19,423 bases of DNA from Chloromonas sp. AAM2 (lineage: Eukaryota; Chlorophyta; Chlorophyceae; Chlamydomonadales; Chlamydomonadaceae). A program made the translations under genes and the position numbers. The first letter of the stretch is position 1; each line of letters begins with the position of its first letter. Under the pieces are notes generated by a model. That model saw only the letters and a list, made by a program, of their open reading frames with translations. It searched no databases and was not told the origin of the DNA. Below are positions 1 through 9,900 of the stretch, piece after piece. The stretch is taken from positions 9,413-28,835 of the forward strand of contig QAXH01004290.1 of the NCBI GenBank assembly GCA_004335635.1. Direction: 5' to 3'.

Positions 1-277
1 GCAGTGGCCTGCCGTGCATGCAGTGGCATGCCGTGCATGCAGTGGCATGCCGTGCATGCAGTGGCATGCCGTGCATGCAGTGGCCTGCTGTGCATGCAGT
101 GGCCTGCCGTGCATGCAGTGGCCTGCCGTGCATGCAGTGGCCTGCCGTGCATGCAGTGGCCTGCTGTGCATGCAGTGGCCTGCTGTGCATGCAGTGGCCT
201 GCTGTGCATGCAGTGGCCCGCTGTGCATGCAGTGGCCTGCTGTGCATGCAGTGGCCTGCTGTGCATGCAGTGGCCTG
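1..277. repeat. 19-bp satellite, at least 14 copies, intron 38, continues past the left edge
   Basis: Unit GCAGTGGCCTGCYGTGCAT; early copies have GGCATGCC, later ones GGCCTGCTG. The array starts at the very edge of the window, so its full length is unknown, and it ends at about 277 (GCAGTGGCCTGCCA). Each unit has the 8-bp palindrome TGCATGCA across the junction. The unit has no stop in any plus frame and 19 is not a multiple of 3, so all three plus frames stay open and give the same 19-residue repeat (CSGLPCMQWPAVHAVACRA type). This is a repeat artefact and not a gene. It lies in intron 38, 50 bp beyond the exon 38 donor. Confidence 0.97.
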
Positions 278-327
278 CCAGCAACACCACACACTTCACT
301 ACTGATTGAACTGACCGCAGTCCTTAC

Positions 328-937
328 CGTATCGGATGTTGTCCGCGATGGTGCCGGCAAATAGGATGGGTTCCTGACTGACCAGACCAACCTGAACGCA
401 ATCGACAACGAAGGGTGGCGCACGCAGCATGTGTATGGCAAAACTATCAACAAACATGAACACCAGGCAACAGAGCAAATAGCGCATAGAGTGATGAGAT
501 TCTACGAGCACAGGCACCCACAACTCGAGTTGCTTACCTGTTGCCTGAGCCACTTTAGGTTGTACTGCCGGATGTCGCGGCCGTCCAACAGCACTGAGCC
601 CTCCAGGGGATCTGCACAGGCAGTACATTCAACACACGGTTTCAAGGCTCTGTAAAACGGGCCTTCTCTTGCTTCACGTGATATGAGTGAGAGCACAAGT
701 TGAGTGGACGCCAGTATCGCACTTGCAGCTTCCATCGCAAGCAAGCCAGTGTCCCCATCACCTCCAGCACCCCAGGTTGTCATAACAAGAACAACTCTCT
801 CACCGTAGAATCTCTCCAGCAGCGCCACCACGGTGCTCTTTCCGCTGCCGCTCTCGCCCACCAGGGCGTACACCTTGCCCGCGGGGATGGTCAGGCTGAA
901 GTCGCTGTAGATGATCACGGACGGGCGGCTCGGGTAG
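328..937 (-). other. Exons 36-38: first half of NBD2, truncated by the window edge
   Basis: Codes for residues 1169-1259. A-loop Tyr1170 (YPSRPSV), Walker [10 protein letters not shown] at 1196-1204, DP-x-x-G-x-V-x-L-D-G, and Q-loop Gln1244 in [15 protein letters not shown] are present. The last exon ends in DNIRYG with a GTAAGG donor at 327. The signature, Walker B, D-loop, H-loop and stop codon must lie in exons beyond position 1. Whether the second ATP site is catalytically complete cannot be judged here. Confidence 0.9.
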
Positions 938-3900
938 CTGCGGGAGAAGGTGTGAGAGGATGGGCAGGGTTTAGGCAACAAGGCAGTTGCAAAGGCAAGC
1001 CAAACGTTGTCAGGTCAATTCAACCTCCTGTCCCCCCATGACCAGTCCTCTCGGGACAAAAACAACAATAACAACAACAACAACAACAACGGTGTCAATT
1101 TTCCCTGACCTACTGTCTTGTGAGCTACCGTACAGGTTGACCTTTGACTGTGCCATTTTCAAACCAACACGAACTAAACTGATAGCCTGGCACATACCCA
1201 GACAAGCCTTGCCACTCCCACTCTGGAAGCGAGCTGCAACTGTAGCAGATATCTCCCCATGGGCCCCCACTCACGCGAACTTGATCTGCTTGAACGTGAC
1301 CTCTCCCTTGACCGTTTCTTCTGACGGTTTCTCCGCATCTGGCGCGTCGGTTGGGATGGCAGGCACCCTGTCGAGCAGGGGGAAGATGCGGCCCACTGCG
1401 CCCTTGGCCTTGCCCAGGTCAGGGAAGGCAATGCCGGCCTGCGGACCGGACGAGAGCATACCACCAAGCATTCAATAGCGCATGTTGACAGTGGAGATTG
1501 AAATGACAATGCAGTCGAAGCAATCACAAAGTAAATTCACACTGGCTCCGGCACGTGGCTTGAGATGAACATTCGGCAAAGACAACCATGTGTCATGTCC
1601 GCGCTGTGTAACAAGTTAACAGTGCAACAGTGTGAACTACACAGGGTAACAGCAACAACAACGAGAGCAACAGCAGCAGCAACACCCAAACCAACCGCCA
1701 CGACGTACCTGTGCCATGCCCATGGCCGCCAGCAGGATGCTCATGAAGCCCTTGAGGAAGCCGTTCAGGTCGGTCTGGTCATGGGCCAGCTGCCTGCGAG
1801 GCACACGTGAATAACGTTTCCTTGCTCAATTCTTGCACTGGACAGGCAAACCTGTAAAGCCCACATCTGGGTACCGACCCAGAAATCACAGATAGCATAC
1901 AATCATAGATTATTGCATACTAGGGTTGCGCAGCTTGTTAGCACAGTGTACTGCTGGCATAGTGAAGTTCTTCACAGACTTTCTCAGTGTCCTGATTAGC
2001 AAGCACGCGATGTGAAGCCTAATCAAATCGAGCAGCAACTGGTGCAGTGGTCTCTAGCGCTTCTCTAACCAACTTACAACCGACTCTAACCAACCTCAAC
2101 GACCTGCTGTATAACTGAGACTCACCATCCTCCAAACCACACGATGAGGGCATACAGAGCGAACATCATGGAGAAGGAGAAGCCCATGCCGATGCCGCCG
2201 ATGTGCGCCTGCCTGGTCAGCGTGGGGCGGGTCGAGGCCTGCAAGGATCAGGGCAGGCTGGGTTGAGCGCAAACCTTGCTGTTGTCTCCTAGTGATGCAC
2301 ACAAACGCAACCAAGCTGTCACCAGCTGAGGGCCACAGGGCCTGGACACGTACCAGCATGCCGGCGTACATCTTGCAGATGTAGGGCTGCAGGTTATACG
2401 CCTGGATCACCTGCATGGGGAGGAAACACACCAAGAGGCAGGGATAGGGCCAGGTGAAGACTGAAGATACCAGCAGACCTTAGGTTGATCAGTATTGATA
2501 TGATCACCACCTGAGGGCGGAATGACTGCAGAAGCTGGTATACCCCTGTGAAGTTAGAAATAATCCAGGCCGTAGTAGGGCAGCCCTCGCAAACGACAAC
2601 CACGCAAGAAAGCAGATCACGTGCCTCACCCTGATGGATGAGAAGGCCTCGGTGATGTACTGGTTGGCGCCGGCATACCTGCAGAGGACAAAAGAGTTGG
2701 GTGCAAGCTGTAGATGTCTAGCCGTAGAGCGGAGCAGGGATGCCATAGATGCGTGTGCAGACACAGTTCAGTCTGTGCATCAAGTCGCCACAAGCAAGAG
2801 CACTTGTCCTGCGTTCCAAGATGGTAGAAATGATCAGGAGGCCAGAGTATGGATCGCTTGCTGCTTACAGCCAAGCTGGCTACATCTGGCCTTAGGTCAG
2901 CATGGCCAATCATCGTCAAGACCTCGACAAAGGCCTCGCGTATAAAGGTACCATAGTTACTTATAATCAATCTGCTTTTTTAAAGGTAAAACTGCGTAAT
3001 TAGGTAAACAAATGTACATCCATGACCCTTGAATCCGACAAGTCTATGCATTAGGACGCTATCCAAACCAGCCAGCAGCAAGACATCGTGAAAAAGCCAG
3101 TACATACAGTTAAACTGGGTGTCACTCACAGCTTGTCACTTGTGGATGATGCGCCCGTGGCAAATTTCATCTGGAAGACCATGGCCAGGGTCAGAATGGG
3201 AAACGTGCCTGTGAGTAGGCAGCATGTAGCAAGGGTTTAAGCTATGCATATCAAGGTAACTGGCGGTACACGGTCAGCTGTGCAGCTGTAACAGGATTGC
3301 GGACACACATGTGCAATGCGAATCACGCAATGTGTGTAGGCAAGTAGCTGCGCAGGCTCTTATTGCATCCATGCAAATAAACCGCCAAAATGCCCATTTT
3401 TCAACGTCTTTGCAACGTCTTCACACTCACCAGTGACCACTAGTGCCATCTGCCAGTTGTACGCAAAGGAGATGAGGTACCCCAGCACCAGGGTGGAAAT
3501 GTTCTGCACTCAAGTAGATGCACGAAAGCAATCATGTTTTGCACACAAGTAAATGCACGAAAGCAATCATGTGACTGACAAGATGGTGCACAGACGAGAT
3601 TCGTGTACACGAGTCTGTGCGTGTGTCTCTCTCTCTTTTCCTCCCTCTCTGTGGGTTGAAGTTGGCTGCCTTTGCTAGCAAGACTGCACGAGCGCATCTT
3701 TCGCCTAGCATGTCTTCAGCTTCGAGCAGGTATGTGCTCTTCCCACCTGCAATCCCACTGCTATCGCGTCTGCCACCGCTCCGCGCACGTACGAAGAGTC
3801 CACGGCCAGGGCGCTGGTCAGGCGACCGCTGCTGTGCGCGTCCTCGTCAAAGAATGCAATCTGCACGCAAGTCACCGACTCGATGCGTATTCGTAATCGA

Positions 3901-6900
3901 GAAAAGCAATCGATGTGCAAGGAACATTGCGCAGATTGGAATTATTAAGGTTTTACGCAACCTGCGTAATGGAAAAAGCTGTAGCAATGGGAAGCAGGTC
4001 AAGCAAAGTCGCACAGTCATGCTTTGACTTAAAATCTGAATGGTCAGCATGTGACTGTTGAGTGCGATAGGCGTTCCAAAGGTGTGGATTAATTCGATGG
4101 CCCATTGCGACGATGTCACAGTATTGTGGCCCACACTAGCTACAACCTCGACCACCCACCTCCTGATTGAGCAGTGATCCCAGCAGCAGCACCCTCACAC
4201 GCAGGGCCAGACGCGAGCCAACAAAGCTCAGGCACGCCTGCCAGGAACAACGTTAACGATTTGGTCAGGTTGCGCTTGGGGCCTTGGTCAGATGCCCACT
4301 CTGGGCTGTGTTTGTGCATTGTCTGTAATGCCACGGGATTGAATCACACGTTCTATATTGAATACATGGTCCAAGCAGTGTTTGTGCTCCGCATGCATTC
4401 ATTTGAATGATGCCAGATATACATGGCAGTAAGGGCTCTTTCAAACCTGCCATCCCTAAACCTGCCACACTCAATGCAACTACACCTTCATTTTCCATCA
4501 TTGCATGACAGCTGATCTGCCAACAAAGCATGTACGTTTTTGAAAGTGTGAGTACGATGCATCATCATCGTATGATGCTAGTCAGCAGCAAGAGCTTCAG
4601 GTACCCTTATCTAAACATGCTTCAAGATGCTTGCTTCTAGATGTCACTCATCCCACCTGCTGTACCATGACCGTCAGCAGGGCTCCGCAGGCGATAACAA
4701 AGAACATCCAGGCTGCACACAAGGACAGGCAAGGCCAGGTCAGCGTTAAAGGTCTGAAGTTGTTTTATTACTATATCCGAGAGCTAATTGCGTACATACA
4801 GGAGTATGTGCATAATAGCATTGGCTCAAGACATAGGCACAGTCATTACATTTTGACCAGCGATACATAACAAATTATTCATAAGGACTGTACAGCTAGC
4901 GTGCAGCTGACCATTCACTCACCGTAGAAGCTGGCCTTCCTCTTCAACTCGTCCATGTCAGTGTAATCTGCAACATCAATAGCAAATTGTGTTTTGGTTA
5001 AGCGGGCTTATTCGTGGACAATCAACTGAAGAATAGTCCACCTGCACGTGGCTTTCCAACCTGGGGTTCTGGTTGAACAATTACACACAGATATACTTTG
5101 TAATACAAAGTATTCACAGTCAAGCAAACAAAGCGATTGTATAACGCAGGGTCCTTCACAAGTCAGTGAGCGGCACAGTCCTGAGCCACCAGTCAACCGA
5201 TAGGGCAAGTCCTGAGCCAATGCAGTTGGCCAGCATGGCAATCAATTGAAACTGTTGAACGTGCAACAAACGGGCGGTCATGAGCATTCATGTGCCGTTT
5301 GACTCTTATGCCAAAGGCACTCACAGTAGATCGACACCATGTCCGCGAACACAAAGGCCAGAGCGGGGTGCTGCACTCCCGCCCCGGCGGAGGCCAGGCA
5401 CCCCAGCCCCAGTAGTGGCCACTCGGGCTTGTTCAGACGCAACAGCCTGTGCAAACATACACATAAACATACACATAAACATACACATAAACATACACAT
5501 AAACATACACATAAACTAAACATGAACACATAAACACGGTGGTAAGGCCAAGATCAGTACCTAGCCTGCAGCAGGTGAAGGAGCCCACATACAATTGTCT
5601 ACATGCTCAGTTTACGACAAGATTCCTACAAGGCCCTGGTATACACATACCGGTATGCAGTTAAATATAGGGCCAAACTTTCTGCACAACCCTTGATTGG
5701 TTGCAATTGTTCCTGTTGCGACCGCTAGTGCACGTTCATCCTTCACCCTCACCAGTTCACAATCGGTGCTTGCACGAAATCCACAAGCAGGGCAAGACTG
5801 GACACGCTTGTTCAAAGTCATCAGCCTGTGCCAAAAGCAACCACTATGTATAGGCTGGAACACAGGCACAGGTTCTGTTGTCGTCACACGTTTCTCATGG
5901 CTCGGAGCGTTACACTTCGACCACATCTCATGTCACACTCAATCTCACACACACCTGGACATGGACACATCCTTGGCTGCCTTCTCATCCAGGTCGTTCT
6001 GCTCCTTTTCAGTTAACTTCTTCTCCTCTGGCTTATCAAGACCCTGTGAAGCACGCGACAGCGGTTGTGGGTAAAACCATTGAACATTATTCCCTGCCAA
6101 AGAAATCCGAGAAATCCAGGACACATTGAAGCTGGGATTACGTTTCTGTGCGGATTTCACATTGGGCAGCTGCAGCTCTACTGACATGAATTGAAAGCAC
6201 AGTGAACCCGGATGTCAATGACCAGGAATGAAATCAACCCGGGCAGCTGAGCTGCGATCAAAGCTCTGCGTCTAGCTGCACAGCCAGTTGTCTGCCCCAC
6301 ATCCATCCCGCAAGAAACAAAGCCTATTCAAGGCGGCGCTGTGAAACCAGACCCAGCGTCTTACCTTCATGACCACCACCTCCTTGAGAGCACCTGACCC
6401 ACGTGTGCCACCAACTGACACCCTGCACATGGGATGTACACGAGTTCTTTTGAAGATCACACATTTATGCTTGTGTGCTCTGCTTAGGAAGCGGTTTTGG
6501 AGGCGGTGCACTGCTGCAATACTCATGCATCGACGGAGTGACGGTGTTACAGTGTGCATTGTATCTGTCCTTCACATGCCCTGGCACATTCCCAACGGCT
6601 GAGGTGGAATAGGCCAGGTATTTCTCAACTTCAACTGCTCTATCCCACCATGCCCTGAGGCGCCCCTGCCCCTCAGTCCATTAGTTGATTCCGTTACCAA
6701 TCCGTTTCTCCCACCTTCCGATCTGTGCGCTGGTCCTGCGTCCATCCAGATCAGTCGATCCCAGGGGCTGGCTGAGCGCGCCGCTCAGGGATGCCTGGCC
6801 AAAAGGAATCACCTGAATTGTGCAAGGGTGAGGTAAGAGTGAGGCTGAGATAGTAAGAGTGAGGTGAGAGTGCGGGTAAGATGTAGCCGAGGAAATCACG

Positions 6901-9900
6901 AGGAACAAGAAATGACACAGAATCACAGATAGACTGAACAGTGAGGTACAAGTGGGATTGACGGTAGTAATGACAGTAGCAGTAACGCCAGTGTAACGCC
7001 AGCAATCCTGCACAGAACTGACACCAAAGGGCTCGGTGATCAGGCCAACCAGGTGCAGGTGCAAGCACGAGAGTGCTGAACAACTTGGGTCAGTTACAAT
7101 AACCCCTATCTAGACCCGGCCGCTCGGGCAGGATTATTCACTTGTCTCGTCCAAGCTATTCTGTTTTTATTCTGTCGTCTCCTCCGTCATCTATCCCAGT
7201 CTTACTCCCTGCTCAGAGCAAGTGCATCCCACTGTCTCTGCTCAGAGCAAGTGCGCCTCCTACCTCATTCATCCCATTCTGCTCCACCACTTCCTCATCC
7301 TCTCCCTCATCCACTCCTTTCTCCACCTGCACCACCTGCCCGCCCTGTGCAGCTTGCATCTGCATCTGAACCAACACGCTGTACATGCCTGCAGCAGCAC
7401 ACGCGAAATCAAGGCGGTTTATACAATTGCGACACGAACTTGGTGGCTGGTCGTGGTGGTTGGCTTACATCTGTTAGGTGGTCTGAACAGACAAAGTCCG
7501 TTACGAGCAGGAAGCCAGCCAAACGTGTTGCAAGCTGGCTGATGGCCGAGTGCGCAAAACCTACCTTGCTTCACACTAGACCTGAAGAAGTCTACTGGCA
7601 CACACGAACTTATTGTTCTTATTGTCCTATCAATCACACGACCTACCTCCATGCCTAGCCAGCAGCTGGTCGTGTGTGCCGATCTCGCCCACTCCACCGT
7701 TTGCCACCACAGCGATTGCATGGGCGTGCTTGATGGTGGACAGGCGGTGGGCAACCACAATCGTGGTGCGGCCCACAACCATGCGATCCAATGCAGCCTG
7801 CAAGGACAAGGTGCATCCAAGTACCAGCCAAATACGCAGATGAAAATGGGCCACAGCTGGTTCATGACAGAACCACACGAGCCAATATACTGTGCTTGGG
7901 ATAGCCACCAGAAAAGTGCCTGCCACTGCACATGCTTTCTGGTCGCACTTTAGTTCACTGTAGTTGAGTTTTGTCGGTAGTCCACAATCAGGTCAGTACA
8001 GCCAACCACGCCAGCAGTAGCAGGAAGGCCATTTGATATGCAGAGGTCTCACAGGACAAGCTGAGTTGTTTGTTGTGCCCTTCCGTTCCTTCTCTTGCCA
8101 GCCAGTAAGAGATGTCAGCCTCTCTGACCAACGGCCATAGGTAGTTCCTGTGCCCGTCTCCCTAGGACTGGCGATGCTCAGATGGCAGATATCTGGCAAC
8201 TCTTTGCCCATGTGGACTTCCCCACACAATCGCCCACCTTGAAAAACGCCGGTGCCCGTCCCCCAGTGATAGCCCACCTGCACAATCCTCTCGCTGTGCG
8301 TGTCCAGCGCTGATGTGGCCTCATCCAGCAGCAGCACCTTGGGGTTCTTGAGGATAGCGCGGGCGATGGCAATGCGCTGCTTCTGACCACCGCTCAACTG
8401 GACACCGCGCTCGCCAACCTGCAAAAGGGCCATGTTAGTTGATGGATTGATCCACCCTCATTAAAGGAGAATGCACCCTCATTGAAGGAGAATGCACCCT
8501 CATTGAAGGAGAATGCACCCTCATTGAAGGAGAATGCACCCTCATTAAAGGAGAATGCACCCCACTAATCAAAGGGTGCATTGAACGCCACACTCGCTGC
8601 ATAGGCGCTCAAAGTTGACCATTCCTCAAGGTCAACCGAATGAAGCCTGAAGTTTGAGTCAGCTGCTTTGGGCTTGAGAAGTGAGGACCCAGGGTGCACA
8701 TGCATGCAGGGGGTGGAAACGTGCAGAACCGGTACAATGCGTTTGAATCCTGTTGTCTTGATTACCTGTGTGTGGTACCCATCAGGTAGGAGGTTGATGA
8801 ACCTGCACAGAGCAAAGGTATGGCGAGGTCGAAACAGTGATCGAACAGTGCAGGCAAGCAAGTGAAGCAAACTGCAGAGACACGTGGCACAACCACCCGC
8901 ATCACTTCTGCATCACTTCCGCCAGACTGAACGAGCAAGAGATAGAGCATCGCAATTCATGAGCCGCAAGATTGTCCTGGAGGCAGAACACCCGAAGGAT
9001 GGCCTTCATTCTTCGAACACTTCAGTCCTACCCAACCCCTCAACCTGTAGCAGGACGTGATACAGATAAGCTGGTTAATGTCAAAGTCGTACAGGTACTT
9101 TGGTTTGTTTACCACACCCTCCTGAACTTACCTTTGTGCGTTGCCTGCTGACCCTGCCTGCATGGCATGACCACGATGGCTCCACCAGTACTCCCTAATC
9201 TATACTTCCACTCACTTGTGTGCGTTGGCTGCTGACGCCGCCTGCATCACCTCCTCCTGTGTTGCCCCGTCCTTGCCCAGGGCAATGTTCTCATAGATAG
9301 TGGTCGCGAACAGGGTGGGCTCCTGCAGCAAAACAATACTCTCAGTGTGCTGGGCAATTTGGTAGGTCCCAGAAAGCCTAGAGGCCCTGCTCTAAGACCA
9401 GACTTGGGTACGAGCCAGGTACGTTTGCCCGTGAGAGCAGAAGGGCAGGATACACTGAACCTGTTTGGGAAGGTAAGATTGGTCTCATAAAGTTTGGTCT
9501 GATGCCCACAGTTGACCTCGTTCATGCGTGAGACCAGGCCTAAGTCAGACCACTCACTGCAGTAAGTTCACGTGACTGCATGTAAGGATCGTGACATGTA
9601 GGATCAATCCCTCCTCTCTCACGTGGGCCAGGTGGTAAGGAGGGCAGGTGGTAAGGAGGGTAGGTGGTAAGGAGGGCATGATCCTCTCTCACTCACCTGT
9701 GAGACCAGGCCCACGTGTGATCTGAGCCATGACATCTTGAGTGACCGCAGGTCCACGCCGTCCAGCATCACCACGCCAGACTGGGGATCTGCGATCACGT
9801 GCACATGCATCACAAACTGGGGATCTGAGATCACGTGCACATGCATCACAAACTGGGGATCTGAGATCACGTGCACATGCAACACACATTGGGCGTCATC

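Larger units (their letters stand above)
1275..5446 (-). other. Exons 24-35: second transmembrane domain (TMD2) and approach to NBD2
   Basis: Codes for about residues 824-1168. Landmarks in order: [20 protein letters not shown] (TM7), [12 protein letters not shown] before TM8, QEIAFFDED (the counterpart of KQDIAFFDT in TMD1), [30 protein letters not shown], then [19 protein letters not shown], the TM11 region [34 protein letters not shown] (TM12) and [20 protein letters not shown] leading into NBD2. All are recognisable ABCB TMD2 motifs in the expected order with no gap. The AMGMAQ-AG junction (exons 34/35) splits at the same place and phase as ALGQ-AA in the first half. Confidence 0.9.
5955..7388 (-). 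other. Exons 20-23: charged linker between NBD1 and TMD2
   Basis: Codes for about residues 705-823. It begins with the NBD1 tail ([13 protein letters not shown]), followed by an acidic stretch ([10 protein letters not shown] near 734-743), a Gly/Ser-rich part with the basic patch DGRRTS, and a Lys/Glu-rich helix ([17 protein letters not shown]). It then enters TMD2 through [13 protein letters not shown]. This equals the central linker of P-glycoprotein, which is poorly conserved and in animals carries regulatory phosphorylation sites. RRTS here is a possible basophilic-kinase site (inference only). The 29-nt exon 22 (6393-6365) is the least certain exon. It is supported by GT-AG ends, phase and the family-like VVVMKGLDKPE reading across its 3' junction. 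Confidence 0.8.

Noticed and set aside
4..364. Cys/Trp/Met-rich repeat proteins in three overlapping plus frames
   Set aside because: All derive from a 19-bp satellite that has no stop codon in any plus frame and lies in an intron of the transporter.
6698..6730. Alternative donor GGAAG|GTGGGAG for exon 21
   Set aside because: It would leave phase 2 and throw exon 22 and everything after it out of frame. The GTAACG donor at 6697 keeps frame.
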